A stretch of 37,975 nt of DNA from Fuscovulum blasticum DSM 2131 (GCF_003034965.1 NZ_PZKE01000021.1:1-37975); one strand, 5' to 3'. Counted from the first letter of the stretch, positions 8,038 through 16,253 are shown. The notes: generated from the letters alone by a model not told the origin. Made by a program: numbers and translations.

Positions 8038-8826
8038 TCAGGACGGAGTGAAACGCAGCGACAGGCAGGACATGCCGCCGTCAATCTTGGCACATTCGGA
8101 ATTGCCGATTTCATGGACAGTGTAACCGGCGTCCGCCAGCTGGTCACGGGTGCGCGGGAAACCGGCCGGGAACAGCACGATCCCGTTGAAGCGGATCGCA
8201 TTGGCCGCGGCCTCTTCGCCCGGGGCAACCGGAATCACCTTGTAACCATCAAAACAGCCCGAAACAGCCAGCCGGTCGGTGGCCAGCACGGTTTCGGCAT
8301 CCATCAGCGAACAGTCGGTCTTGAAATGCAGCACGCCGGGGGGCGTATGCACCTCGCGCACGACATGGTCCCAGTCGGCCACCAGACGCGCCAGTTCCGC
8401 GATGCCGGCCACATTGGTGCGGGCGCTGCGACCGACAAGGATTTCCGTCTCGGTCGTCAGGATGTCGCCACCTTCGATGAAGCTGTCCTCGCCCGAAATG
8501 CGGCGCATCTGGCTGTAAAGCCCGGCAAGATGCGGCTCCATCTCGGCGGCCTCGCCCAGACGGGACGGCGCGCCGGGGCGCATGAGGATGGCGCCTTCGG
8601 GCAGGCAAAGCGCGGTATCTTCCACGAACACGCTGTCGGGATAGGCCTCCAGCGCGTCCAGCACCGTCACCTCAGCGCCGGTGCCGCGCAGCGCGGCAAC
8701 ATAGCTGTCATGGTGGGCCTGCATCAGCGCCAGATCGGGGGCGCCGGTATCCACCGCACGCAGACCCCGGATGATCGAGGCGGCCGGACGGCGGGCAATG
8801 GCATGGGTGAAGCTGTAGGAGCGCAT
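8038..8826 (-). CDS. ddaH: Dimethylarginine dimethylaminohydrolase (arginine deiminase superfamily)
   Basis: Encodes 262 residues, close to the ~255 of known DDAH enzymes, which hydrolyse methylated arginine to citrulline and an amine. Signature elements are visible: the N-terminal FTHAIARRPA, the acidic pair in FVEDTA (69-70), the EGGD guanidinium-binding motif (118-121), the catalytic histidine in GVLHFKTDCSL (H167) and the nucleophile C254 in GGMSCLSLRF at the C-terminus. No domain suggests an arginine deiminase or amidinotransferase of full length. It lies downstream of tRNA-Tyr and its terminator and upstream of a GT-A-like gene with which it is probably co-transcribed. Confidence 0.9.
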   Translation of the reverse strand: MRSYSFTHAIARRPAASIIRGLRAVDTGAPDLALMQAHHDSYVAALRGTGAEVTVLDALEAYPDSVFVEDTALCLPEGAILMRPGAPSRLGEAAEMEPHLAGLYSQMRRISGEDSFIEGGDILTTETEILVGRSARTNVAGIAELARLVADWDHVVREVHTPPGVLHFKTDCSLMDAETVLATDRLAVSGCFDGYKVIPVAPGEEAAANAIRFNGIVLFPAGFPRTRDQLADAGYTVHEIGNSECAKIDGGMSCLSLRFTPS

Positions 8827-8917
8827 GGGCAGGGTCCGATCTGCTGTCCGGGCCGGAATGGCGCAGGTGCAGCAAAAAGGAAAGCCAAATCCGTTGTCCA
8901 GAGTCGGGAATGAAGAC

Positions 8918-8939
8918 GGCCGGCCCCGAAGGACCGGCC
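8918..8939 (-). terminator. UUCG-loop terminator hairpin after tRNA-Tyr
   Basis: On the minus strand a 9-base stem (GGCCGGTCC with GGGCCGGCC, one G-U pair) closes a UUCG tetraloop and is followed by a T-rich stretch. It lies about 30 bases past the tRNA 3' end. The tRNA-Gly gene in this window has the same type of hairpin. Confidence 0.7.
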
Positions 8940-8967
8940 GGATCTTGCTCTTCCCTTGCAGGAAGAA

Positions 8968-9051
8968 TGGTGGGCGACCCTGGAATCGAACCAGGCGTGG
9001 GTCGCCCCGGCGGAGTTACAGTCCGCTGCCGCACCTTGCAGCTCGTCGCCC
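8968..9051 (-). tRNA. tRNA-Tyr (anticodon GTA)
   Basis: Read on the minus strand, the acceptor stem GGGCGAC pairs with GTCGCCC, the anticodon arm is GCGGA-CTGTAAC-TCCGC with GTA at 9017-9019, and the T arm is CCTGG-TTCGATT-CCAGG. A long variable arm with a GGG/CCC stem makes it a class II tRNA, as expected for bacterial Tyr. The CCA end is encoded (8968-8970). The D arm is somewhat unusual, with a GCTGC/GCGGC stem and G at position 8. Confidence 0.95.
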
Positions 9052-9186
9052 ACTGGGGGCGGGATGTAGCCAAGGGGGAACGGGGCGTCAAGGGCGTTTC
9101 AGGGGGGATCGCGGCGCTTTCCACCCTTGCACGCCGCGCGGTTTTCACGCCTTGATCGGCGAAGAAAATTCAAAGGCGGACACGGG

Positions 9187-9963
9187 ATGAAGAAACCCAG
9201 TTGGGTGGTCGACAAGGAACGCCAGCGGCGTGTCGAGGCAAAGGAAACGATCTGGCTGTTCGGTCTGCACGCGGTTCGCGACGCGCTGGTGAACCCGCGG
9301 CGCGAAAAGCTGCGGCTGATCGTGACGAAGAACGCCCATGACAAGCTGGAAGAGGCCATCGCCGAAGCCGGCATCGTGCCCGAAGTGGTGGACCCGCGCC
9401 GCTTCGACGCGCCGCTTGATCCCGGCTCGGTGCATCAGGGTGCCGCACTTGAGGCGCGGCCGCTGGACTGGGGCAAGCTGATCGACGTGGCCATCTCGGG
9501 CGAAGGCGCGCCGCTGGTCGTGCTGCTGGACCGCGTGACCGACCCGCACAACGCCGGCGCCGTGCTGCGGTCGGCCGAGGTGTTCGGCGCCCGCGCCGTG
9601 ATCGCGCCGCGCCACCATTCCGCCCCGGAAACCGGCGCGCTGGCCAAGACCGCCAGCGGCGCGCTGGAACGCCAGCCCTATCTGCGCGTCACCAATCTGG
9701 CCGAGGCGATGGAAGAGCTGAAGGCCGCCGGCTATGTGATGATCGGGCTGGACGGCGCCGCCGAACTGCCGCTGGCCGAGGCGATTGCCGGGGCAAAGGG
9801 CCGCCCGGTGGGGCTGGTGCTGGGGGCCGAAGGGCCCGGCCTGCGAGAACGCACCCGCACCACCTGTGACGCGCTGGCCCGCATCCCCGCGGCGGGGCGG
9901 TTCGGCAGCCTGAACGTGTCGAACGCGGCGGCGGTGGCCCTTTACGCGGCCACCCACGGCTGA
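9187..9963 (+). CDS. rlmB: 23S rRNA 2'-O-ribose G2251 methyltransferase (SpoU/TrmH family)
   Basis: Encodes 258 residues. Residues ~20-95 form the small N-terminal substrate-binding domain (IWLFGLHAVRDALVNPRREK) and the rest is the SPOUT catalytic domain with its three motifs: LLDRVTDPHNAGAVLRSAEV (motif 1), LVLGAEGPGLRE (motif 2) and RFGSLNVSNAAAVALY (motif 3), which form the trefoil knot that binds S-adenosylmethionine. RlmB methylates the ribose of a P-loop guanosine in 23S rRNA; other TrmH relatives with a different rRNA or tRNA target cannot be fully excluded. The start at 9187 is chosen because similarity begins there; an upstream in-frame start at 9127 adds an unlikely basic tail. It is divergent from tRNA-Tyr. 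Confidence 0.87.
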   Translation: MKKPSWVVDKERQRRVEAKETIWLFGLHAVRDALVNPRREKLRLIVTKNAHDKLEEAIAEAGIVPEVVDPRRFDAPLDPGSVHQGAALEARPLDWGKLIDVAISGEGAPLVVLLDRVTDPHNAGAVLRSAEVFGARAVIAPRHHSAPETGALAKTASGALERQPYLRVTNLAEAMEELKAAGYVMIGLDGAAELPLAEAIAGAKGRPVGLVLGAEGPGLRERTRTTCDALARIPAAGRFGSLNVSNAAAVALYAATHG

Positions 9964-10078
9964 TCACGATAGCGCGACACCGCCTTTAACGCGACGGCAA
10001 TTCCCTTACCTTATCGGGGGAAGGCACGGGACCGGAACCCCCGTCCTTGACTTCACTGTCCCTCGTTCCGCACCTTTC

Positions 10079-10110
10079 GCGCCTGTGTCCTCCGGCACAG
10101 GCGCTTTTTT
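10079..10110 (+). terminator. Strong intrinsic terminator
   Basis: A perfect 9-base stem (GCGCCTGTG with CACAGGCGC) with an 8-base loop is followed by six Ts (10105-10110). It ends only 23 bases before the start of the next gene, so it terminates rlmB read-through or an independent small RNA encoded between 9964 and 10110. Confidence 0.88.
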
Positions 10111-10133
10111 ATGCAGCAGATGCGAAGGATGCC

Positions 10134-10553
10134 ATGGACGACGATGCCCTGATCCGCGAAATCCTGACCTCGGTGAAAACCATCGCCGTGGTCGGCTGGT
10201 CGCCCAAGCCCGACCGGGCCAGCCATGGCGTCGCCGCCTTTCTGGCACGGCAGGGCTACCGGGTGATTCCGGTGAACCCCGGCCAGGCGGGGCAGGCGGC
10301 GCTGGGAACCACCGTGCGCGCCTCGCTGGCCGAGGCGGCCGAAAAGGACGGCCCCATCGACATGGTGGACATCTTCCGTCGCAGCGAAGAGGCCGGCGCC
10401 GTGGTGGATGAGGCAATCGCCATCGGGGCCGGAACGGTGTGGATGCAGCTTGGTGTCATCGACGAAGCCGCCGCCGCACGGGCCCGGGCGGCCGGGCTGC
10501 GCGTGGTGATGAACCGCTGCCCGGCGATCGAGATTCCGCGGCTGGGGCTGTAA
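10134..10553 (+). CDS. CoA-binding (YccU-type) protein
   Basis: Encodes 139 residues. It has the CoA_binding Rossmann fold: IREILTSVKTIAVVGWSPKPDRASHGVAAF matches the nucleotide-binding beta-alpha-beta start, and GAGTVWMQLGVIDEAAAARA and NRCPAIEIPRL match the C-terminal signature of YccU-like proteins. These are small cytoplasmic proteins related to succinyl-CoA synthetase alpha and acyl-CoA synthetases; their role is unclear. The start at 10134 follows GAAGGA; an upstream in-frame start at 10047 would run through the terminator hairpin and is rejected. Confidence 0.88.
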   Translation: MDDDALIREILTSVKTIAVVGWSPKPDRASHGVAAFLARQGYRVIPVNPGQAGQAALGTTVRASLAEAAEKDGPIDMVDIFRRSEEAGAVVDEAIAIGAGTVWMQLGVIDEAAAARARAAGLRVVMNRCPAIEIPRLGL

Positions 10554-10562
10554 CCCGCCGCG

Positions 10563-10892
10563 TTACTTCTTCCGAGCGGCCTTTTCTGCCAGCCCCGAGG
10601 TGCCTTCGCGCCGGGCCAGTTCCGCCTCGACATCGGCCAGCGTCACGTCGCGCGCGGCCAGCATGACCAGCAGGTGAAACAGCGCATCGGCCGCTTCCGA
10701 GACCAGCGCCGCGCGGTCGCCCCGCACCGCCTCGACAATCGCCTCGACGGCCTCTTCCCCGAATTTCTGGGCGCATTTCTCGGGGCCCTTGGCCAGAAGT
10801 CTCGCGGTCCAGCTTGTTTCGGGATCGGCCCCCTTGCGGGCGGCGATGGTGGCGGCCAGACGGTCAAGCGCGCCTGCGGCTGTGGGGGTCAT
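10563..10892 (-). CDS. hisE: Phosphoribosyl-ATP diphosphatase
   Basis: Encodes 109 residues. HisE removes pyrophosphate from phosphoribosyl-ATP in step two of histidine synthesis. The MazG-like helical fold is seen in the motif [17 protein letters not shown] followed by [14 protein letters not shown], with the metal-binding acidic residues conserved. HisE is stand-alone here, not fused to HisI. The ATG overlaps the hisF stop (ATGA), showing translational coupling at the end of the hisA-hisF-hisE run. Confidence 0.95.
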   Translation of the reverse strand: MTPTAAGALDRLAATIAARKGADPETSWTARLLAKGPEKCAQKFGEEAVEAIVEAVRGDRAALVSEAADALFHLLVMLAARDVTLADVEAELARREGTSGLAEKAARKK

Positions 10893-11650
10893 GTCAGCCT
10901 CACGGGAATACCGGCCGCCGCCATATGGGCCTTGGCCTGCCCGATGGTGAAGGTGCCGAAATGGAAGATCGAGGCCGCCAGCACGGCGCTGGCATGGCCT
11001 TCGGTGATGCCCTCGACCAGATGGTCCAGCGTGCCGACACCGCCCGACGCGATCACCGGGATCGAGACGGCTTCCGCGATGGCGCGGGTCAGCGGCAGGT
11101 TGAAGCCCGCCTTGGTGCCGTCGCGGTCCATGCTGGTCAGCAGGATTTCCCCTGCGCCCTTGGCGGCCACCGTGCGGGCGAATTGCACCGCATCAATGCC
11201 GGTCGGCTTGCGCCCGCCATGGGTGAAGATCTCCCACCGGCCGGGTTCAACCGTCTTGGCGTCAATGGCGACAACGATGCACTGGCTGCCGAAACGGTCT
11301 GCGGCTTCGGCCACCACATCGGGGTTGGCCACGGCGGCCGAGTTGAACGAAACCTTGTCGGCCCCGGCCAGCAGCAGCGCCCGCACGTCATGGTGGCTGC
11401 GCACACCCCCGCCCACGGTCAGCGGCACATAGATCTGTTCCGCCGCGCGGGTGACCAGATCGAACATGGTGCCGCGGTTTTCATGGGTGGCGTGGATGTC
11501 AAGAAAGCAGATCTCGTCCGCCCCCGCCCTGTCATAGGCGCGGGCCACTTCCACCGGGTCGCCGGCGTCGATCAGGTTGACGAAGTTCACGCCCTTGACC
11601 ACGCGGCCATTGGCAACGTCAAGACAGGGGATGAGGCGGGTTTTCAGCAT
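10889..11650 (-). CDS. hisF: Imidazole glycerol phosphate synthase, cyclase subunit
   Basis: Encodes 253 residues, the normal length. This (beta/alpha)8 barrel uses ammonia delivered by HisH to convert PRFAR to imidazole glycerol phosphate and AICAR. The catalytic aspartates are both present: D11 in [15 protein letters not shown] and D130 in VVAIDAKTV, together with the phosphate-binding VGGGVRS and ASGGVGT loops. Its partner hisH lies at 14672-15313, separated from hisF by hisA and a plus-strand gene island. It overlaps hisE by four bases. Confidence 0.96.
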   Translation of the reverse strand: MLKTRLIPCLDVANGRVVKGVNFVNLIDAGDPVEVARAYDRAGADEICFLDIHATHENRGTMFDLVTRAAEQIYVPLTVGGGVRSHHDVRALLLAGADKVSFNSAAVANPDVVAEAADRFGSQCIVVAIDAKTVEPGRWEIFTHGGRKPTGIDAVQFARTVAAKGAGEILLTSMDRDGTKAGFNLPLTRAIAEAVSIPVIASGGVGTLDHLVEGITEGHASAVLAASIFHFGTFTIGQAKAHMAAAGIPVRLT

Positions 11651-11689
11651 GTCCGAGGTCTAGCCGCTTGCGGCAGCGGGGGAAAGGGG

Positions 11690-11792
11690 GCGCTGCCCCC
11701 GTCGCCGCCTGCGCGGCGCCTCCCCCGGGGTATTTTCCGGCCAAGTGGAAGCGGCAGGGTCTTCCTCTTGGTCCAAATACCCCCGCCGGAGG
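11690..11792. repeat. Intergenic palindromic repeat of Rhodobacteraceae type
   Basis: The 161-base gap between hisA and hisF holds a GGGGG-CGCTG-CCCCC hairpin followed by two ~32-base arms in inverted orientation (11720-11751 and 11761-11792) sharing CGGGGTATTT, CCAAG and GGAAG. From memory, CTCCCCCGGGGTATTT...CCAA elements of this kind recur between genes in many Rhodobacteraceae genomes. It may act as a transcript-stabilising or terminating structure between hisA and hisF. Confidence 0.65.
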
Positions 11793-11811
11793 CAGGTCAG
11801 GCCGTGCGGCG

Positions 11812-12531
11812 TCAGGCCTTGAGCGCGCCGAGGGCCGTGGCAAGGTCAATTGCCCCGTCATAAAGCGCGCGGCCCGAGATGGCGCCGGCGATGACGCCGG
11901 TGTCGCGCAGCGCGATCAGGTCGTCCATCCGGCTGACGCCGCCGCTGGCGATGACCGGAATGGCAACGGCGCGGGCCAGCGCCTCGGTCGCCTCGATGTT
12001 CGGGCCCTGCATCGCGCCGTCGCGGTCGATGTCGGTGTAGATGATCGCGGCAACGCCGGCATCCTGAAAGCTGCGGGCCAGGTCGGTGGCCATGACATCG
12101 GTCTCGGTCGCCCAGCCCTTGGTCGCGACGCGGCCCTTGCGGGCGTCGATCCCGACGGCAACCTTGCCCGGAAAGGCGCGGGCGGCCTCGCGCACCAGGG
12201 CGGGGTTTTCCACCGCCACGGTGCCCAGAATGACCCGCGCCAGACCCCTGGTCAGCCACATCTCGATGGTGGCCATGTCGCGGATGCCGCCGCCCAACTG
12301 GCAGGGCACGGCGACACGGGCCAGAATCGCCTCGACCGCGGCGGCGTTCACCGGCTGGCCGGCGAAGGCGCCGTTCAGATCGACCAGATGCAGCCATTCG
12401 CAGCCGGCGTCCACGAAGCGGGCGGCCTGCGCGGCCGGATCGTCGCCGAACACGGTGGCCGCCGCCATTTCGCCGCGCAACAGGCGCACACATTGGCCGT
12501 CTTTCAGGTCGATGGCGGGATAAAGGATCAT
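11812..12531 (-). CDS. hisA: ProFAR isomerase
   Basis: Encodes 239 residues. HisA isomerises ProFAR to PRFAR, the fourth histidine step, on a (beta/alpha)8 barrel. The catalytic aspartates appear as D8 in [14 protein letters not shown] and D129 in VGIDARKG, and the phosphate loops as QLGGGIRD and [10 protein letters not shown]. The start at 12531 is chosen because the family begins with MILYPAIDL; the in-frame extension to 12654 is rejected because it shows no family similarity and runs into the divergent promoter region. hisF follows after a palindromic repeat. Confidence 0.95.
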   Translation of the reverse strand: MILYPAIDLKDGQCVRLLRGEMAAATVFGDDPAAQAARFVDAGCEWLHLVDLNGAFAGQPVNAAAVEAILARVAVPCQLGGGIRDMATIEMWLTRGLARVILGTVAVENPALVREAARAFPGKVAVGIDARKGRVATKGWATETDVMATDLARSFQDAGVAAIIYTDIDRDGAMQGPNIEATEALARAVAIPVIASGGVSRMDDLIALRDTGVIAGAISGRALYDGAIDLATALGALKA

Positions 12532-12676
12532 CGCTTGGGCTCCGTCTGCGGCACGGGCGTCCTTTGGCACGGGGCGGCGGCGATGGGAAGGGGGCGGTCG
12601 CGACCCCACGTCATGCTTGATCGAAGACGGGTGTGGCCGCAAGGATTTGCCCATGGTTCAGGGAGGAGGAACCCCT

Positions 12677-13066
12677 ATGAAAAAGTGGATGCTTGCGGCG
12701 GCTCTGGCAGTGCTGGGCACGGCGGCTGCGGCCGATCCGGTGGAAGGCACCTGGAAGACCAAGGTCGATGACAACGGCAACTACGGTCATGTGAAGATCG
12801 TGCCTTGCGGCCAGGCCTTCTGTGGCACGCTGGTCAAGGCGTTTGACGGCACGGGCAAGCAGATCGAAAGCCCGAACGTCGGCCGCAAGATCGTCTGGGA
12901 CATGGTGCCCTATGGCGACGGCCGCTATGACGACGGCAAGATCTATTCCCCCGACCGCGACAAGACCTACAACTCCGAGATGGAACTCTCGGGCAACAGC
13001 CTGAAGGTCTATGGCTGCGTGCTGGGCATCTGCCGCGATGGCGGCACCTGGCAGCGGGTGAAGTGA
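12677..13066 (+). CDS. DUF2147 family exported protein
   Basis: Encodes 129 residues: a Sec signal peptide (MKKWMLAAALAVLGTAAAA, cleavage near residue 20) and a small beta-rich domain DPVEGTWKTKVDDNGNYGHV ending in YGCVLGICRDGGTWQRV, which is the DUF2147 pattern. Four cysteines are spaced for two disulfides. The function of the family is unknown; the product should be periplasmic. AGGAGGA precedes the start. It is divergent from hisA and heads a plus-strand run with an exporter, an Ada-domain protein and a VOC protein. Confidence 0.85.
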   Translation: MKKWMLAAALAVLGTAAAADPVEGTWKTKVDDNGNYGHVKIVPCGQAFCGTLVKAFDGTGKQIESPNVGRKIVWDMVPYGDGRYDDGKIYSPDRDKTYNSEMELSGNSLKVYGCVLGICRDGGTWQRVK

Positions 13067-13133
13067 CAAAGCGCAGCTTCCGGGTCGTCACCGGCCCGGA
13101 AGCCCGTTATCGGCACCGGCAGGGAGTATGCCG

Positions 13134-13997
13134 ATGCCACGCAGCGATCTGATCCGCCTTTTCTGTCTGTCCCTTCTCTGGGGCGGATCGTTCATCCTTG
13201 TGGCGATTGCCCTGCAGTGCCTGCCGGCGCTGAGCGTGGTGATGGGCCGCGTCGGGCTGGCGGCCGTGATCCTGGCGCTGGCGCTTGCCCTGCGCGGGGT
13301 GCCGCTGCCGCCGCGCCAGGCCGTGCCGGCGCTGCTGGTCATGGGCCTTCTCAACAATGCGGTGCCCTTCACCCTGTTTGCGCTGGCGCAGGGCCAGATC
13401 GGCGGCGGGCTGGCCGCCATCGTGAACGCAACCACGCCGCTCTGGACCGTGATCGTTGCCCATCTGGCCACCACCGACGAACGGCTGACACCGGCCCGGC
13501 TGGCCGGCGTCGCCACCGGATTCGCCGGTGTGGTGGTCATGGCCGGCCGCAGTTCCGGCGGCGAGGTCTGGGCCATCGTCGCCTGCCTGGGCGCGGCCTT
13601 GAGCTATGGCTGCGCCAGCGTCTGGGGCCGGCGGTTCCGGGCGATGGGGCTGCTGCCGGCGCAAACCGCGCTGGGGCAGTTGATCGCCTCCAGCCTGATG
13701 ATCCTGCCGGTCTGGCTGCTGGTCGATCACCCCTGGGCGCTGCCCTTTCCGGGCTGGGGGCCGCTGGCGGCGGTCGGCGTGCTGGCGGCGGCCTCGACCG
13801 CCTTCGCCTATCTTCTGTTCTTCCGCATCCTGGCCGGGTCGGGGGCGGTGGCGATTTCGCTGGTCACCTTCCTGATCCCGGTCTCGGCCGTGGCCATGGG
13901 CGTGGCCTTCCTGGGCGAATCCCTGCTGCCGCGGCATCTGGCCGGCATGGCGCTGATCGCGGCTGGGCTGTGGTTCCTGCAACGGAGGCGGGCATGA
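13134..13997 (+). CDS. EamA/DMT family transporter
   Basis: Encodes 287 residues with about ten hydrophobic segments in two EamA repeats (about 5-130 and 145-285). Typical signatures are LLWGGSFILVAIAL at the start, PLWTVIVAHLATTDERLTPARLAGV at the end of repeat one and PVSAVAMGVAFLGESLLPRHLAGMALI near the C-terminus. It is an inner-membrane exporter of unknown small metabolites. AGGGAG at 13121-13126 is spaced seven bases from the ATG at 13134, which I prefer to the in-frame ATG at 13128. Its stop overlaps the next start (ATGA). Confidence 0.88.
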   Translation: MPRSDLIRLFCLSLLWGGSFILVAIALQCLPALSVVMGRVGLAAVILALALALRGVPLPPRQAVPALLVMGLLNNAVPFTLFALAQGQIGGGLAAIVNATTPLWTVIVAHLATTDERLTPARLAGVATGFAGVVVMAGRSSGGEVWAIVACLGAALSYGCASVWGRRFRAMGLLPAQTALGQLIASSLMILPVWLLVDHPWALPFPGWGPLAAVGVLAAASTAFAYLLFFRILAGSGAVAISLVTFLIPVSAVAMGVAFLGESLLPRHLAGMALIAAGLWFLQRRRA

Positions 13998-14221
13998 AAC
14001 TGCATCTGGCCGGGCAGGCCCCGACCGAAGACGACTGGGCGGCCTTCGTCGGCCGACAGCCCACCGGGCGGGTCTGGGCCGTCGCCACCACCGGCATCCA
14101 TTGCCGCGACGGCTGCCCGGCGCGGCCCTGCCTGCGGCAGAACCTGCGGGTCTTCGACACCCGGGCCATGGCCGAGGCGGCCGGCTTCCGCGCCTGCAAG
14201 CGCTGCGGCGGCGGTGCTTGA
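13994..14221 (+). CDS. Stand-alone Ada N-terminal zinc-binding domain protein
   Basis: A 75-residue protein that starts inside the stop of the EamA gene (ATGA overlap). It matches the Ada metal-binding domain along nearly its whole length: GRVWAVATTGIHCRDGCPAR and EAAGFRACKRC. C37, C41, C68 and C71 have exactly the spacing (4, 27, 3) of the zinc ligands C38, C42, C69 and C72 of E. coli Ada, where C38 is the acceptor of methyl groups from DNA phosphotriesters. The AraC-type and O6-methylguanine methyltransferase parts of Ada are absent. It could be a methyl-phosphotriester sensor or repair protein, or just a small zinc-binding protein; activity is not demonstrable from sequence. Confidence 0.8.
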   Translation: MKLHLAGQAPTEDDWAAFVGRQPTGRVWAVATTGIHCRDGCPARPCLRQNLRVFDTRAMAEAAGFRACKRCGGGA

Positions 14222-14256
14222 CGGCGGGCACCCGCCGGGGGCAGGGTTGTTGGGCC

Positions 14257-14664
14257 ATGACACCGCAGGCGATCCTTGAGACGGCAATCTATACCGACGA
14301 TCTGGCGGCGGCCGAGGCGTTCTATGGCGGCCTCTTGGGCCTGCCGGTGGTGCTGCGCCAGCCGCGGCGGCATGTGTTCTTCCGCGTCGGCGCGGGCATC
14401 CTGCTGGTCTTTGACCCCGCCGCGACCGAACAGCCCGACCCGGCGGCCCGCTTCCCGGTGCCCACCCATGGCGCGCGCGGGCTGGGGCATCTGTGTTTCG
14501 CCGCCACCCGCGCCGAGATTGACCGCTGGCGCGACCGATTCGCCGCCGTCGGCATCCCCGTCGAGGCCGAGTTCGACTGGCCGAACGGCGCGCGGTCGCT
14601 GTATGTGCGCGATCCCGCCGGCAATTCCGTGGAATTTGCCGAACCAGCGCTGTGGCAGGATTAG
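14257..14664 (+). CDS. VOC family (glyoxalase/dioxygenase-fold) protein
   Basis: Encodes 135 residues, one vicinal-oxygen-chelate domain of two beta-alpha-beta-beta-beta modules. Visible elements are ILETAIYTDDLAAAEAFYGGLLGLPVV at the start, GLGHLCFAAT with a probable metal-ligand histidine mid-protein and LYVRDPAGNSVEFAEP with a ligand glutamate at the end. This matches glyoxalase/bleomycin-resistance-like proteins; the substrate is not predictable. It follows the Ada-domain gene by 35 bases, and its stop is seven bases from the convergent hisH stop. Confidence 0.88.
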   Translation: MTPQAILETAIYTDDLAAAEAFYGGLLGLPVVLRQPRRHVFFRVGAGILLVFDPAATEQPDPAARFPVPTHGARGLGHLCFAATRAEIDRWRDRFAAVGIPVEAEFDWPNGARSLYVRDPAGNSVEFAEPALWQD

Positions 14665-14671
14665 GCCGCCG

Positions 14672-15313
14672 TCAGGGCCGCCAGGTCAGGAAATTGGCAA
14701 TGATGCGCAGCCCCGTGGCCGAGGATTTCTCGGGGTGGAACTGGGTGCCGAAGATGGTGTCGCGCCCGACAATGGCCGTCACCTCGCCCGCATAATCGAC
14801 ATGCGCCAGACGATGCGCCGGATCGGCGGCGCGGAAATGGTAGGAATGTACGAAATAGGCATGGTCGCCGGTGGTCACGCCCTCCAGCACCGGATGGCGG
14901 TGGTCGATCACCAGATCGTTCCAGCCCATATGCGGCACCTTCAGCGCCGGGTCGGCGGGCGCGATGCGCACCACTTCGCCGCCAATCCAGTCAAACCCCG
15001 GGGTCGGTTCGTATTCCAGCCCGCGGCTGGCCAGCATCTGCATCCCGATGCAGATGCCGAAGAACGGCCGGGCGCGGCGGGTAACCGCCTCGTCAATCGC
15101 CTCGAACAGGCCGCCATAGGCGCCAAGGGCCCGGCGGCAGGCCGGGAAGGCGCCATCGCCCGGCAGGACAATCCGGTCGGCCCGCGCCACGTCTTCGGGG
15201 CGCGAGGTGACCAGAACCTCGCCCGCGCCGGTTTCCTGCGCCATGCGCTGAAACGCCTTTTCGGCCGAGTGAAGGTTGCCGGAATCGTAGTCGATCAGAA
15301 CGGTCAGGCTCAC
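14672..15313 (-). CDS. hisH: Imidazole glycerol phosphate synthase, glutaminase subunit
   Basis: Encodes 213 residues from a GTG start. HisH is the class I glutaminase that feeds ammonia to HisF. The triad is visible: C88 in [12 protein letters not shown]193 and E195 in GTQFHPEKS. The GTG at 15313 overlaps the hisB stop (GTGA) and gives the family N-terminus [15 protein letters not shown]; the frame stays open upstream into hisB but that extension is not HisH-like. It is coupled to hisB and lies far from hisF. Confidence 0.94.
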   Translation of the reverse strand: MSLTVLIDYDSGNLHSAEKAFQRMAQETGAGEVLVTSRPEDVARADRIVLPGDGAFPACRRALGAYGGLFEAIDEAVTRRARPFFGICIGMQMLASRGLEYEPTPGFDWIGGEVVRIAPADPALKVPHMGWNDLVIDHRHPVLEGVTTGDHAYFVHSYHFRAADPAHRLAHVDYAGEVTAIVGRDTIFGTQFHPEKSSATGLRIIANFLTWRP

Positions 15314-15897
15314 AGCGCGCCCTTCGTGCTGGGCAGGCTGCCGGCCATGCGCGGATCGGGTTCCACCGCTTCGCGCAGGGCGCGCGCCACGGCCTTGAAC
15401 GCGGCTTCGGCAATGTGGTGGCTGTTCAGCCCGTGAATCAGGTCCACATGCAGCGTGATGCCGCCATGCGTGCTGAGCGCCTGGAAGAATTCGCGCACCA
15501 GCTCGGTATCGAAACTGCCGATCTTTCCGGTGGGGAAGGGCAGGTTGCACACCAGATAGGGCCGGGCCGACAGGTCCAGCGCGCAGGCGACCTGCGTGTC
15601 GTCCATCGCCAGCCGGAAATGGCCATAGCGGCGGATGCCGCGCTTGTCGCCCAGGGCGCGCGTCAGCGCCTGGCCAAGCGCAATGCCGGTATCCTCGACC
15701 GTGTGGTGATCGTCGATATGGGTGTCGCCCTTGGCGCGGATGGTCAGGTCAATCAGGCTGTGGCGGGCCAACTGGTCCAGCATGTGGTCGAAGAAGCCCA
15801 CGCCGGTCTGGCAGTCATATTGCCCGGTTCCGTCAAGGTTGACCGAAACCTCGATCGCCGTTTCCGCCGTTTTCCGGCTGATCTTCGCCTCGCGCAT
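15310..15897 (-). CDS. hisB: Imidazoleglycerol-phosphate dehydratase
   Basis: Encodes 195 residues, the monofunctional IGPD form without the histidinol-phosphatase part found in enterobacteria. It dehydrates imidazole glycerol phosphate to imidazole acetol phosphate using two manganese ions. The metal-binding repeats are visible: [30 protein letters not shown] and the later [20 protein letters not shown]. It is first in the minus-strand hisB-hisH pair and overlaps hisH by four bases. The tRNA-Gly gene and its terminator lie just upstream. Confidence 0.95.
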   Translation of the reverse strand: MREAKISRKTAETAIEVSVNLDGTGQYDCQTGVGFFDHMLDQLARHSLIDLTIRAKGDTHIDDHHTVEDTGIALGQALTRALGDKRGIRRYGHFRLAMDDTQVACALDLSARPYLVCNLPFPTGKIGSFDTELVREFFQALSTHGGITLHVDLIHGLNSHHIAEAAFKAVARALREAVEPDPRMAGSLPSTKGAL

Positions 15898-15977
15898 GGC
15901 ATCCTCCGCCGCCTGACGCGGGCGTTATAGGCGCTGCGTTGCGGCGATCCAAGCGGAATGGCGGCGGCGAAATGCGA

Positions 15978-15999
15978 AAGGGCGCCCGAAGGCGCCCTT
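15978..15999 (-). terminator. UUCG-loop terminator hairpin after tRNA-Gly
   Basis: On the minus strand a perfect 9-base stem (AAGGGCGCC with GGCGCCCTT) closes a UUCG tetraloop. It starts 16 bases after the encoded CCA of tRNA-Gly and separates it from hisB. Confidence 0.75.
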
Positions 16000-16014
16000 G
16001 TCAGCGATCCGATT

Positions 16015-16089
16015 TGGAGCGGGCGATGAGATTCGAACTCACGACCCTAACCTTGGCAAGGTTATGCTCTACCCCTGAGCTACGCCCGC
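16015..16089 (-). tRNA. tRNA-Gly (anticodon GCC)
   Basis: On the minus strand the acceptor GCGGGCG pairs with CGCCCGC, the D arm is GCTC-AGGGGTA-GAGC, the anticodon arm AACCT-TGCCAAG-GTT carries GCC (16055-16057) and the T arm is GTGAG-TTCGAAT-CTCAT with one G-U pair. The CCA end is encoded (16015-16017). A standard class I tRNA with T54-T55 present. Confidence 0.96.
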
Positions 16090-16253
16090 CCGCTTCGGAT
16101 GGCGGTGATCTATAAAAGCCTGCCGGGGGGTTCAAGGGGTAAAGTGCGGTCCGGGTGAAGTTTTTGTATCGGCGCGCCGAAAGGGGGCGGAACAGGCTGG
16201 CCATGCCGGGGCGGCTGGCTTAGGCCGGACGCCAGAAAATGCAGGAGGCCGGG

